Of a stretch of 52,692 bases of DNA, positions 1 to 7,956 are shown piece by piece (positions within the stretch are counted from its first letter, which is position 1; each line of letters opens with the position of its first letter). The translations under genes and the position numbers were made by a program. Below the pieces are notes generated by a model that searched no databases, was not told the origin of the DNA, and was given only the letters and a program-made list of their open reading frames with translations. Source of the stretch: Candidatus Midichloriaceae bacterium (GTDB taxonomy: Bacteria > Pseudomonadota > Alphaproteobacteria > Rickettsiales > Midichloriaceae); contig JAQSWL010000002.1 of the NCBI GenBank assembly GCA_029266655.1, positions 1 through 52,692 of the forward strand. Direction: 5' to 3'.

Positions 1-2423
1 TTTAAAGCATTGCTAATTAAGTTAGCAATAACATGCCCAACAAAATGCTTACTGCCTTTAAATTTAAAGCTGTTTTTCTTATTAACATTAACGCGAGCTA
101 ATCTTTGCTCACTTAAACCATAGGACTTTAATGTAGATTCAACACATTCATTGATGCTATAGACCCTTATATCATCGGCTTCTGATATATCGGTTCTAAC
201 TAAAGTTAACATCCTATCAACTGTTTTTAGGGCCGCTTGGGTATTTTGCTTAAATGGCTCTAATAACTCTTTAATATCTTCGAAATCTTCTTTGTTAACT
301 TCTTCAAATTTTTTATTTTTAAAAGCTTTTAAAAGAGCGTCCGCCATCATAGAGGCGCTTTGCAAAGGATTTATCACTTCATGAGCAACTGCTGCTCCAT
401 ATAATACTTTAGATTCAATCTCCTTTTCTTTTAAGACATCCCTATATTTCATTATAAGCACAATGGCGCCTGTTAGAAAGCAGTATATAGATCCAAGCAT
501 TTTTGGTTGATCCCCTGTGTCTAAAGTAGCAAGACTATATCCAGTTAATTTAAATAAAAGGTAAGCTATGCAAAACCCAATTATTGATAAGAAAGTCATA
601 GCAAACCAGCCACCAAATATGTATAGCAATATTGTGCTCAACATTAAATTAATCATCCAAGGCATGCTGCCATTATATATCAATGCAATATATGAAGATA
701 AAAAAGGGAAGCAATAAAGAAGGGTTACATACCAATATAAAGGTATATATTTTTTCTGTAGCTTCGATGAAAGATGAAATTCATATATGCATAACCCAAA
801 GCATAGAACAGCTGCAATAGCTTTCAAGTATACGATAGTATATACAATCCGCATATCGCTAAAAATCATAAAAAATGTTGAACCAAGAAAGTATACCATT
901 CCTAATGCACCTAAAAGATAGCAATAATCTTGATATCTATTTTTTTCTTGCTTTATTTTAGCAAAAAAAGGTAAATGTTTTTTCTTATAAAGCGTGTTAG
1001 CACGGTTTGCATTTGCAAATATATTCTTGCTAATTTTTTGGTGAGTAAAGGTTTGCCAATAATGCATGCCAAATAAACCGATAGCGCATCCTATCATACC
1101 AAAAAGTATTCCAACTGTTGCAAATTCACCTGTGATAAACCTACCTAAAAGCACACCTGAAAATCCGAAGACAGTTGATGTCATAAAAGACTTTTGACTA
1201 GTTTGAAATTTTAAAAAGCCAGCTGCAAGAGGGATAAGAATTATTGGCATCCAAAAGCTACTAGCTAACCACAATAATCCCATAAGGCTACTGCCTTTGA
1301 CCGCAAGAAGTACTGATAGTGCAGCCAGCAAGATAACGGAAAATCTTGCTATAATAAGCTCTTGCTTATCATTGAGCTTTGGAAATAAACCTTTGGCAAT
1401 ATCATGGGCACATAAAACACTAGTGGTATTTAACCATGAATCTGCTGTGGACATAATTGCGGCTAGTATACCGCTAATCAACAGACCTGTTATACCTACA
1501 GGTAAATAATTACCTATTAAATAAAAGAAAGCAGTGTTCGGGTTTACATCTGGCGCCTTTACCTTAATAACAAAACCTATTAAGCACATTATTAAAATGA
1601 AAGGAATTGAAATATAGGCAAGTATAATAAGGGCCTTATTAAGTTGTTTACTATCATTTGCCATTAAGAATCTTTGTATAAAAGTACTTTCTGAAACTGG
1701 GACTAAACCATAAAACAACATGCTGGCAATCAATAGTATGTTCGCTTCGGTAAAATCAATTGTAGCGTGTGATGTTGGAAGTTTTTCAATTAATCCTGAG
1801 TAACCGCCCACTTCATGGAAAGCTATTGCACATGCAACTGGTATTGCTACTAATAAAACAAGAGCTTGAAAAGTATCAGTTAAGGCCACAGCTCTTATGC
1901 CTCCAAATAATGAATAGGCGACTAATACACTAAAACCCACAGCAATTCCTTGCAAGTGTGAAATGCCTAAGAAATAGTTAAATAAATAACCCATGGCGCT
2001 TATCTGCGCAGCAATCATTGCCACAGACATAAACACCGAAAATGCATTGGTAACCCACTTCCCAGGTTTGCCGTATAAAAATTGCATTATGTCGCTTACA
2101 GACATACATCCGGCTTTTTTGAAAACATCTATATTTTCACCAAATATTTTAGCGGTTATAACCCAAAACACTGGAATGGTTGATAAAGCAATCGCATACA
2201 TTAAACCCATTGAATGAAGTTTTTCCACTGTGCCTACAGTTGATCCCGCTCCGATATAAGTTGCAAATAAAGTAAATATTAAAACAGCTGTTGATATATA
2301 ACCTGTTCCCAAAGTATATTCTCTAACAGTTTTAATCTTACCAGCTTTGTAAAGACCTATTACCAAGCACAATATTAGGTAACCAATAATAACAGCAATG
2401 TCGATAGCATGTAAGTTGTTCAT
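1..2423 (-). CDS. Sodium:solute symporter fused to a sensor histidine kinase (partial, 3' end outside window)
   Basis: Translating the minus strand from ATG at 2423 gives about 807 uninterrupted residues running off the left edge; a stop lies eight codons upstream of this ATG. The first ~500 residues form many hydrophobic helices of the SSS/PutP type (YIGAGSTVGTVEK, STADSWLNTT motifs). A further membrane region follows at ~530-660. Then comes a kinase dimerisation box, AHEVINPLQS, with the likely phospho-accepting His at residue ~681, and the start of the ATP-binding N-box (NLISNAL) at the window edge. Transporter-kinase fusions of this type (CbrA-like) are known; the solute and any response regulator cannot be read here. 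It would act in the inner membrane, sensing or importing a small solute. It follows rluD on the same strand after a 119-bp gap with no clear signal. Domain calls are secure; function is inferred. Confidence 0.9.
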   Translation of the reverse strand, partial: MNNLHAIDIAVIIGYLILCLVIGLYKAGKIKTVREYTLGTGYISTAVLIFTLFATYIGAGSTVGTVEKLHSMGLMYAIALSTIPVFWVITAKIFGENIDVFKKAGCMSVSDIMQFLYGKPGKWVTNAFSVFMSVAMIAAQISAMGYLFNYFLGISHLQGIAVGFSVLVAYSLFGGIRAVALTDTFQALVLLVAIPVACAIAFHEVGGYSGLIEKLPTSHATIDFTEANILLIASMLFYGLVPVSESTFIQRFLMANDSKQLNKALIILAYISIPFILIMCLIGFVIKVKAPDVNPNTAFFYLIGNYLPVGITGLLISGILAAIMSTADSWLNTTSVLCAHDIAKGLFPKLNDKQELIIARFSVILLAALSVLLAVKGSSLMGLLWLASSFWMPIILIPLAAGFLKFQTSQKSFMTSTVFGFSGVLLGRFITGEFATVGILFGMIGCAIGLFGMHYWQTFTHQKISKNIFANANRANTLYKKKHLPFFAKIKQEKNRYQDYCYLLGALGMVYFLGSTFFMIFSDMRIVYTIVYLKAIAAVLCFGLCIYEFHLSSKLQKKYIPLYWYVTLLYCFPFLSSYIALIYNGSMPWMINLMLSTILLYIFGGWFAMTFLSIIGFCIAYLLFKLTGYSLATLDTGDQPKMLGSIYCFLTGAIVLIMKYRDVLKEKEIESKVLYGAAVAHEVINPLQSASMMADALLKAFKNKKFEEVNKEDFEDIKELLEPFKQNTQAALKTVDRMLTLVRTDISEADDIRVYSINECVESTLKSYGLSEQRLARVNVNKKNSFKFKGSKHFVGHVIANLISNAL

Positions 2424-2542
2424 ATACGCAATAATTACAATATTTTAAGCAAACATTACATGTATTTTAATTTATTTTCAAGATTATTTAATAAAATTGT
2501 TTGAAATTTTGACGGATGATCATATTTCCGAATAACACCACT

Positions 2543-3523
2543 TTACAATAGCCCTTTTAAAAGCAAATCCATATCAGCACTTGGTTCGCATGTGAAAGTC
2601 ATTTCTTCACCAGTCTTAGGGTGAGAGAACGCAAGTTTATAAGCGTGTAGAGCTTGCCTACCGAATTTCTTCACAAGTGTTATTTGCTCTATAGAAAGGT
2701 TATTAAGATTGAAATTTTTACCTTTTCCATAGGTTTGGTCTCCAATTATTGGGTGCCCCGCGTGGTCCATATGCACACGAATTTGATGAGTACGACCAGT
2801 TTCTAATGAGCATTCAACCAAAGATAATGCCCCATCTGCAAAAATTTCCAGTGTTTTATAATGGGTAATAGCGGTACGCCCACCTGCACGCATTACACAC
2901 ATCTTTTTAGGATCTCTTTTACTTCTGCCATATTGCGTTTTAATTGTACCAAAGCTTGGGTTTAACATGCCATAAACCAATACTAAATATGTGCGCTTTA
3001 TGCTTCGCTCAGCAAGCATGGATGAAAGGATATAGTGGGCCTCATCATTTTTTGCAATTACCATAAGGCCAGATGTGTCCTTATCAAGTCTATGTACAAT
3101 ACCGGGTCTTTGCGGCCCTCCCACAGTAGAAAGCTGACCTTGATGAGAGCCAATGAGGGCATTTACCAAAGTGTCAGAATGATTGCCCGCACCAGGGTGC
3201 ACCGTAAGCCCAGCTGGTTTATTTATTACCATTAATTCATCATCTTCAAAAATTATTTCAAAGTTTATTTCGCGGTGGGGAGAAAGCACAAAATTTTGCT
3301 TCTGAGGAATTTCTAAATTTAATGCGTCACCTTCACATAGCTTTATATTAAATTCTTTAACTACCTTATCGTTAACGCGTAAGGCCCCAGATTCAATGAG
3401 CTTTTGAATTTTTGTACGAGAGAGCTCCGAAATTTTTTGTGCCAAAAAGCTATCAATGCGAGCTTTACCATCTTGCTCATTATAGATTATGGTGTAGATT
3501 GTTGATAAATTGTCTGATTGCAT
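2543..3523 (-). CDS. rluD: 23S rRNA pseudouridine synthase, RluD family
   Basis: A 326-residue protein with an N-terminal S4 RNA-binding domain (~18-80) and a pseudouridine synthase domain containing the signature HRLDKDTSG (~144-152), whose Asp is the catalytic residue in the family. The segment INKPAGLTVHPGAG and the later ETGRTHQIRVH block are also typical. Family members isomerise uridines in helix 69 of 23S rRNA. The length is normal for RluD. RluA, RluC and RluD paralogues are hard to separate by eye, so the RluD name rests on length and on the S4 domain. Its ATG lies one base from the ATG of the rightward small membrane gene, so the two promoters must overlap the coding regions. Confidence 0.92.
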   Translation of the reverse strand: MQSDNLSTIYTIIYNEQDGKARIDSFLAQKISELSRTKIQKLIESGALRVNDKVVKEFNIKLCEGDALNLEIPQKQNFVLSPHREINFEIIFEDDELMVINKPAGLTVHPGAGNHSDTLVNALIGSHQGQLSTVGGPQRPGIVHRLDKDTSGLMVIAKNDEAHYILSSMLAERSIKRTYLVLVYGMLNPSFGTIKTQYGRSKRDPKKMCVMRAGGRTAITHYKTLEIFADGALSLVECSLETGRTHQIRVHMDHAGHPIIGDQTYGKGKNFNLNNLSIEQITLVKKFGRQALHAYKLAFSHPKTGEEMTFTCEPSADMDLLLKGLL

Positions 3524-3524
3524 T

Positions 3525-3905
3525 ATGAAAAAAAGATCCGATATACAGTTCCTAAAATTTTTTGTTTACATGCTTGGGTTTGTATTGGTGTTCGCCACCT
3601 TGTTCCTCACCTATATAGCTTACAAAAAGAATTTTGTAGCTATTGTAGACCAAATTGAAACAAAAAACAAATGCTCCAATTTTAATTTAGACGTAAGCGG
3701 TAAGATCCAGAATATTAGTATAGAAAATGGCTTCATCCATGTAATATGGCTAGATGAAAATGGAGGATTTAAAGTATCCATACATGACTATTGCAATGGT
3801 AATTTAATCAATGAACTCTCGATAAAAGATGTTAATGATTACAAAGCACTACCGCATAAGCAGGATGAAGACGTAAATGGTGATGATAAAAATATTTTGA
3901 GCTAA
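3525..3905 (+). CDS. Small membrane-anchored protein beside rluD
   Basis: About 126 residues from the ATG at 3525; the frame is open five codons further upstream, but that start would lie inside rluD. One membrane helix at about residues 10-32 (FFVYMLGFVLVFATLFLTYI) is followed by a short, mostly beta-like soluble domain with two Cys residues. I do not recognise a characterised family. The position, divergent from rluD with a small N-terminal anchor, recalls the DUF6476-type proteins found next to rluD in other alphaproteobacteria, but this is recollection and not proof. The stop is four bases before nrdR, so it is the first gene of the nrdR-murG operon. There is no clear Shine-Dalgarno; a leaderless start is possible. 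Confidence 0.7.
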   Translation: MKKRSDIQFLKFFVYMLGFVLVFATLFLTYIAYKKNFVAIVDQIETKNKCSNFNLDVSGKIQNISIENGFIHVIWLDENGGFKVSIHDYCNGNLINELSIKDVNDYKALPHKQDEDVNGDDKNILS

Positions 3906-3909
3906 AAAA

Positions 3910-4374
3910 ATGAAGTGCCCCTTTTGTGCATTTTTAGACACGCAAGTAAAGGACTCTAGGCCATCCGATGATGGACTTTCCATTAAGCGTCGCCGTCAAT
4001 GCCCTAGTTGCGGTGCTAGGTTTACCACCTTTGAAAGAGTAGAAAATAGAGAGATAAAGATAGTTAAGAGAAATGGAGAAGTCAGGCCATTTGATATCAA
4101 TAAGTTGGTAAGGTCCATAGAGGTCGCCACAAGAAAACGCCCTATTAATTCTGAAAATATAGACTATATCAGTTCTAATATCTTAAAAAAGCTAGAGAAA
4201 TATGGCGAAGGAGAAGTGCCATCCAAAGTTGTTGGCCAATTAGTTATGGAAGAACTTGCAGAAATGGATGAGGTATCTTGTGTGAGATATGCATCCGTTT
4301 ATATGGACTTCAACAAGGCTACAGATTTTGGGCAATTTATTTCAAATTTGAAGGGAAAAAATGAAAAAGGGTGA
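3910..4374 (+). CDS. nrdR: Transcriptional repressor NrdR
   Basis: 154 residues, the normal length. The N-terminal zinc ribbon has Cys3, Cys6, Cys31 and Cys34 (CPFC and CPSC pairs) with the RRRQCP and RFTTFERVE blocks. An ATP-cone domain follows (IVKRNGEVRPFDINKLVRSIE). NrdR binds ATP or dATP and represses ribonucleotide reductase genes by binding NrdR boxes. No reductase gene or obvious box pair is in the window. It overlaps murG by 14 bases, so the two are co-translated. Confidence 0.97.
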   Translation: MKCPFCAFLDTQVKDSRPSDDGLSIKRRRQCPSCGARFTTFERVENREIKIVKRNGEVRPFDINKLVRSIEVATRKRPINSENIDYISSNILKKLEKYGEGEVPSKVVGQLVMEELAEMDEVSCVRYASVYMDFNKATDFGQFISNLKGKNEKG

Positions 4375-5437
4375 TGTTGTTGTACTGGCAGCAGGCGGAA
4401 CAGGAGGCCATTTCTTTCCAGCACAGGCCCTCGCAGAAGAGCTCTTAGAACATGGGTATAAGCCACTTTTAATATGCGATCAACGTACTAAAGAATTTTT
4501 ACGGGGTGGGCTTGCAAAAATAGACAACATAAAAATTTTTGCACCCAAACCTAGCAAAAATATAATTGCTAATGCATTACATTTCTTAAAGCTTATTCCG
4601 GTTATTTTTAAATTGTGGAGCTTATTTAAAAAGAAAAGAGTATCAGCGGTGGTTGGGTTTGGAGGGTATCCATCCTTTCCAACATTATTAGCCGCCCTTG
4701 GTTTACGCGTTCCTATCTACATACATGAGCAGAATGCAGTATTGGGTAGAGTTAACCGCCTGTTTTTACCATTTATGAGTAAACTGTTTTTATCTTTTCC
4801 CCATACAATAAAAATTCCTAACAGATATGCATCCAAAGCTATCGTGGTTGGAAATTTGGTGCGCAAAAGTGTATTGAATTTTGCTCAAAAGAGCGCGTGC
4901 GACCACAATAATATTAATATTTTAGTAATTGGTGGAAGCCAGGGTGCTAAAATTTTTAGTGATGTTGTACCATTTAGCATCAAGTTGCTCCCAGAGGAAT
5001 TGCAGGCAAAACTTAAGATTTATCAACAAGCTAGGAATAACTTAGTTGCAGAAACTAAAAGGTTATATAAAGCTACCAAATCAAAGGTGGAAGTACGGAG
5101 CTTTTTCGAAAACATAGGAGAGCTGATGTTTAATGCTGACCTCATCATATGTCGCTCTGGAGCCTCCACTGTCACGGAAATTGCAATAATGGGGAAGCCA
5201 GCAATTTTCATACCTCTTAAAATCGCCACTGATAATCATCAATATTATAATGCTAAGCTTTTAAGCGATGCAGGCGGGGCTATTATATTCGATGAAAATG
5301 ACTTAACAGCAGAGCTATTGGCAAAAACTTTAACTGATATTTTAACCTCTTCAAAACGGCTGCAAACCATGGCCAAAAAATCTGGGCAAATGGCTATTTT
5401 AGGTGCTGCAGAAAAGATAAGGAAAGCGATGGGATAA
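4361..5437 (+). CDS. murG: UDP-GlcNAc:lipid I N-acetylglucosaminyltransferase MurG
   Basis: 358 residues with the N-terminal glycine motif GGTGGHFFP (residues 12-20), the EQNAVLGRVNR block, VIGGSQGAKIF, and the C-terminal acceptor/donor segment CRSGASTVTEIAIMGKPAIFIPL. MurG converts lipid I to lipid II on the inner face of the cytoplasmic membrane, the last cytoplasmic step of peptidoglycan synthesis. Its presence with ftsZ suggests that this organism still makes at least some peptidoglycan, unlike some Rickettsiales. It overlaps the end of nrdR by 14 bases and is not in the usual mur/fts cluster. Confidence 0.97.
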   Translation: MKKGDVVVLAAGGTGGHFFPAQALAEELLEHGYKPLLICDQRTKEFLRGGLAKIDNIKIFAPKPSKNIIANALHFLKLIPVIFKLWSLFKKKRVSAVVGFGGYPSFPTLLAALGLRVPIYIHEQNAVLGRVNRLFLPFMSKLFLSFPHTIKIPNRYASKAIVVGNLVRKSVLNFAQKSACDHNNINILVIGGSQGAKIFSDVVPFSIKLLPEELQAKLKIYQQARNNLVAETKRLYKATKSKVEVRSFFENIGELMFNADLIICRSGASTVTEIAIMGKPAIFIPLKIATDNHQYYNAKLLSDAGGAIIFDENDLTAELLAKTLTDILTSSKRLQTMAKKSGQMAILGAAEKIRKAMG

Positions 5438-5446
5438 ATCCTCCTT

Positions 5447-5469
5447 ATACCAAATCTCAAAATAAATTG
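5447..5469 (+). repeat. Family B element, lone terminus
   Basis: The sequence ATACCAAATCTCAAAATAA(ATTG) is the terminal repeat of the family B elements at 6543-6698 and 32606-32762, but neither the body nor the other end is present. It is either a decayed copy or an end left by deletion. Confidence 0.7.
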
Positions 5470-5539
5470 CCTCTCTGCAGCAATGTTATTTGAGGCTGTT
5501 TCAATAATATTTAGGCAAAAAAGCGGCTAGCCGCAGGGG

Positions 5540-5778
5540 CAAAAAATTTGTATATGGCTAAAGCGACATAAAAAGAGCATGGAGCATAATAAAAGTTTAT
5601 GGGCATATGCTGTGGTATAGGCATTATAAAAAGCAAAACATAAAAGAAAGGCCTGGCGCTACCGGGCGAGCGCGTAGCGCTGCGCCAGGCCTGCAAGATC
5701 TTTTATGAAGATCTTGCGAAGTATTAACAAACAGCGGGTTAATCGTTTGCTATCAATAAGTTGCTTGCTTTTTATATA
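5540..5778 (+). repeat. Family A structured repeat, copy 1
   Basis: About 235 bp, closely similar to 27662-27892. It carries a GC-rich hairpin with arms GGCCTGGCGC (5650-5659) and GCGCCAGGCC (5682-5691), and a second hairpin GCAAGATCTT/AAGATCTTGC (5693-5702/5708-5717). Copy 2 keeps both hairpins through paired substitutions. It lies between convergent murG and def, so a bidirectional terminator role is possible, but no U-run follows the strong hairpin. Confidence 0.85.
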
Positions 5779-5787
5779 CTAATATCA

Positions 5788-6402
5788 TCAATGATGATCG
5801 TGAGAACAACCTGATTTGCAAGTAGAGTTTAGATCAGCTTTGGTAGGGTGGTTCCTAGTCTTAAGGAATTTCTCTATCTTTTTAATCAACATATTACGTT
5901 TAAGCGGAGACTGGTGCTCGGCTATAGTTATTCCATTGGTATGATCTATCTCATGCTGGATGCACGCCGCAAGGGTTGGAACCTCAGTCTCAATTATATG
6001 CTCATTACCAAATTCATCTTGATATTGAGCTTTAACATAAGCCCCTCTTTGTACGGTCGCTTCAACACCTGGCAATGAAAGGCAGCCTTCTGTGGATTCG
6101 AATTTTTGCTCAGAAATTTCTAATATTTTTGCATTCACCATGAATAATGGAGCTCCTCTAAGTGGGTAGCCTTTTTCACTTTTAGGATCGTCATATTTTA
6201 CTATGGCGTCATGATTTATGTAGATGATTTTCTGCATGCACCCTATTTGTACGCCAGCAAGCCCCCAGCCATGGAATACTTTAGTTGCCTTCTCCATATT
6301 AGAAAGGCGCGTACGCAAAGCATCATCAAACTCAACCACCTCAGCAGAAGCAGTTTTAAGGCGGATGTCAGGATAAATTACTAGGCTTACAATATTGGAC
6401 AT
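5788..6402 (-). CDS. def: Peptide deformylase with a Cys/His-rich tail
   Basis: All three deformylase motifs are present: GWGLAGVQIG (motif I, G-x-G-[IVLA]-A-A-x-Q type), EGCLSLPG (motif II with the metal-ligand Cys) and QHEIDH (HExxH, two metal-ligand His and the catalytic Glu). The enzyme removes the N-formyl group from nascent proteins. The frame is open to 6453, but that start lies inside tRNA-Trp; ATG 6402 (MSNIVSLVIYP) gives the usual N-terminus and ATG 6417 is also possible. The C-terminus ends CKSGCSHDHH, a short Cys/His-rich tail not part of the core fold, perhaps metal binding. It sits directly downstream of tRNA-Trp on the same strand. Confidence 0.95.
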   Translation of the reverse strand: MSNIVSLVIYPDIRLKTASAEVVEFDDALRTRLSNMEKATKVFHGWGLAGVQIGCMQKIIYINHDAIVKYDDPKSEKGYPLRGAPLFMVNAKILEISEQKFESTEGCLSLPGVEATVQRGAYVKAQYQDEFGNEHIIETEVPTLAACIQHEIDHTNGITIAEHQSPLKRNMLIKKIEKFLKTRNHPTKADLNSTCKSGCSHDHH

Positions 6403-6423
6403 ATTAAAATATTTCATTATACG

Positions 6424-6499
6424 TGGCAGGAGCGAGAGGAATCGAACCCCCAACCCCCGGTTTTGGAGACCGGTGCTCTACCAATTGAGCTACACTCCT
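6424..6499 (-). tRNA. trnW: tRNA-Trp (CCA anticodon)
   Basis: Reading leftward, the 7-bp acceptor stem AGGAGTG/CGCTCCT closes a cloverleaf with D-loop TAGCTCAATTGGTAGAG, anticodon loop CTCCAAA (anticodon CCA) and T-loop GGTTCGATTCC. Discriminator G73 and an encoded CCA end (6424-6426) are present. The 5' end is five bases from a family C repeat end at 6504. It is not linked to tufB, secE or nusG as in many bacteria. Confidence 0.97.
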
Positions 6500-6503
6500 A
6501 TAT

Positions 6504-6770
6504 TATATTCCGTTAATTTGAAAAATTGGGGAGTCGCATCTTATACAAATCTCAAAATAAATTGAGCATTAAAGCTCATCTTTTGCCAAATTTGCTTGGT
6601 AAAAAATTGATGAATATATAAAATATTCAACTACTTTTTCCCCTCGCACTTTGCCAAAATCTGGCATTACTATCTCAATTTATTTTGAGATTTGGTATAA
6701 TTTCTCTGCATTCGCACCTATTGACATAGGCTTACGGTGCTTGAAACTGCTGCTCCTTCCACTTTTCCAG
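6504..6770 (-). repeat. Family C element, copy 6, interrupted by a family B insertion
   Basis: On the minus strand the 3' part of family C (GATGCGACTCCCCAATTTT... to ...ACGGAATATA) occupies 6504-6540, and the middle part, with the hairpin CCTATGTCAATAGG, occupies about 6700-6770. Family B (6543-6698) separates them. The 5' stem strand beyond 6770 is missing, so this copy is also truncated. It is oriented toward tRNA-Trp, its 3' end five bases upstream of the tRNA. Confidence 0.8.
6543..6698. mobile_element. Family B MITE-like element, copy 1
   Basis: About 156 bp bounded by inverted repeats ATACAAATCTCAAAATAA... and its complement ...TTATTTTGAGATTTGGTAT (about 24 bp, near perfect). The body matches, in reverse orientation, the element at 32606-32762. 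No coding capacity is seen, as expected for a non-autonomous miniature element. It splits a family C repeat, and the flanks suggest a duplicated TA. Confidence 0.85.
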
Positions 6771-6895
6771 TATCAGGCGGCCTCAAAGATACTCTAAACC
6801 TAAGCCAAAAGCAATTATTTTTTCTTATACTAAATCCAGAAAATAAGTTAACAGATGCGCTTAGATTATTACAAAATGCGCAGTGAAAAAAGGTG
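6771..6895. other. Intergenic remnant downstream of glyQ
   Basis: The interval 6500-6895 is otherwise filled by repeats B and C. In this last part, a rightward open frame without a start codon (about 6773-6886) encodes a plausible, mostly helical peptide ending in ALRLLQNAQ. It may be the tail of a lost gene; I cannot assign it. No glyS sequence is visible. Confidence 0.3.
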
Positions 6896-7726
6896 TTAAT
6901 ATGTCAATATTAATAGCTTTTTTATCAAGTGATTTTGTGCAATAAAAGAAGCTCGCTCGGTTACGCTGATAACACCTCTAGCCTCCATAACATTGAACAC
7001 ATGAGAGGCTTTTAAGCACTGGTCAAAAGCTGGTTGAGCTATGCCCGCTTCTGTTAAGCGCAAACTTTCCTTTTCATATATATCAAATAAATTTCTCAAG
7101 CTGTCGGTATCGGCATACTCGAAATTATATTTGCAATATTCTACTTCCTGGCGCTTGAATACATCGGCATAAGTTACGCCTTTATCATTCCATTTCAAAT
7201 CCCAAACGCTATTCACTCCTTGAATAAACATAGCTAACCGCTCAAGCCCATAGGTTAGCTCACCAGGTATCATCTTAATAGCCATACCACCAATAAACTG
7301 CATATAGGTAAACTGCAGAACTTCCATGCCATCGCACCAAACCTCCCATCCCAAACCTGAAGCACCTAAGGTTGGGTTCTCCCAGTCATCTTCTACAAAT
7401 CTGAAGTCATGCTTATCTGGGTGCAGCCCAAGCGCGGCAAAGCTTTCTAAACAAAGCTCTTGTATATTATCTGGTGATGGTTTCAATATCACCTGCATTT
7501 GATAATAGTGCTGCATACGGTTTGGGTTTTCAGCATACCGTCCATCTGTTGGGCGCCTGCATGGCTGCACGTATACCACATTCCAAGGTTTAGGCTCTAA
7601 AGCCCTAAGGGTAGTTGCAGGGTGCGAAGTTCCCGCACCGACTTCGATATCATATGGTTGCAATAGTATGCACCCTTTCTCGGTCCAAAATTTTTGCAAA
7701 TTAAATATTAAATCTTGAAAATACAT
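6896..7726 (-). CDS. glyQ: Glycyl-tRNA synthetase alpha chain
   Basis: 276 residues, starting [19 protein letters not shown] and containing the class II blocks [38 protein letters not shown] and [14 protein letters not shown]. This is the alpha subunit of the bacterial alpha2beta2 enzyme that charges tRNA-Gly. The length is slightly below the usual 285-310, and the C-terminus ends in the unconserved LLILTY, so the tail may be altered. The beta subunit gene glyS, usually directly downstream, is absent here; that space is occupied by repeats. It is the last gene of the dnaX-ebfC-ccmB-DUF2798-glyQ operon, its start touching the preceding stop (TAATG). Confidence 0.96.
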   Translation of the reverse strand: MYFQDLIFNLQKFWTEKGCILLQPYDIEVGAGTSHPATTLRALEPKPWNVVYVQPCRRPTDGRYAENPNRMQHYYQMQVILKPSPDNIQELCLESFAALGLHPDKHDFRFVEDDWENPTLGASGLGWEVWCDGMEVLQFTYMQFIGGMAIKMIPGELTYGLERLAMFIQGVNSVWDLKWNDKGVTYADVFKRQEVEYCKYNFEYADTDSLRNLFDIYEKESLRLTEAGIAQPAFDQCLKASHVFNVMEARGVISVTERASFIAQNHLIKKLLILTY

Positions 7727-7950
7727 TACTCAACCACAAACAATTTTTTCATGAACTTATCTATAACAAACACCAATAGAAGTGCAACTGGAAAACTAAC
7801 CACCGCACTTACAGCAAAAACTTCAAGCCATATGTTAAGAAAATCCATCCCCACTTTCCATATGTGCATAAAAATGGACATAAAAAACGACATCCCAGTA
7901 CTTATTAAAAAAGTAAATAAAATGCGGAAAGTTATCGGCTGTATTTTCAT
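7726..7950 (-). CDS. DUF2798-like small membrane protein
   Basis: 74 residues with two membrane helices (about 8-30 and 38-64) and the pattern [15 protein letters not shown]...W...F...SFPVALLLV, which fits the DUF2798 family. Function is unknown for the family. The gene is seven bases after ccmB and its stop overlaps the glyQ start, so it is expressed with both. Many members are annotated only as hypothetical. Confidence 0.75.
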   Translation of the reverse strand: MKIQPITFRILFTFLISTGMSFFMSIFMHIWKVGMDFLNIWLEVFAVSAVVSFPVALLLVFVIDKFMKKLFVVE

Positions 7951-7956
7951 TTGTTA

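Larger units (their letters stand above)
5438..5787. other. Gene-free convergent interval holding repeats B (fragment) and A
   Basis: No convincing gene lies between the convergent murG and def. From left to right it holds a lone family B terminus (5447-5469), a 12-bp palindrome GCGGCTAGCCGC (5523-5534), and family A copy 1 (about 5540-5778). A 61-codon leftward frame inside the repeat is treated as spurious. Confidence 0.8.

Noticed and set aside
1297-2217. Rightward frames at 1297-1509 and 1993-2217
   Set aside because: They are antisense to the conserved symporter domain.
5511-5696. Leftward frames in family A (5511-5696 and 27607-27822) that encode similar peptides
   Set aside because: Most differences between the copies change the amino acid, and they keep hairpins instead; this is not how a selected protein behaves.
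6403-6453. Start of def at 6453
   Set aside because: It would place the start codon inside tRNA-Trp; ATG 6402 or 6417 gives the standard N-terminus.
6680-6702. TATAAT at the edge of family B (6696-6701) as a promoter
   Set aside because: No matching -35 box at 16-18 bases and no rightward gene follows; it is probably chance.
5437-6895. CRISPR array or rRNA in the repeat-rich left part
   Set aside because: Repeats here are dispersed, long and unequally spaced, with no regular spacers; no rRNA signature was found.
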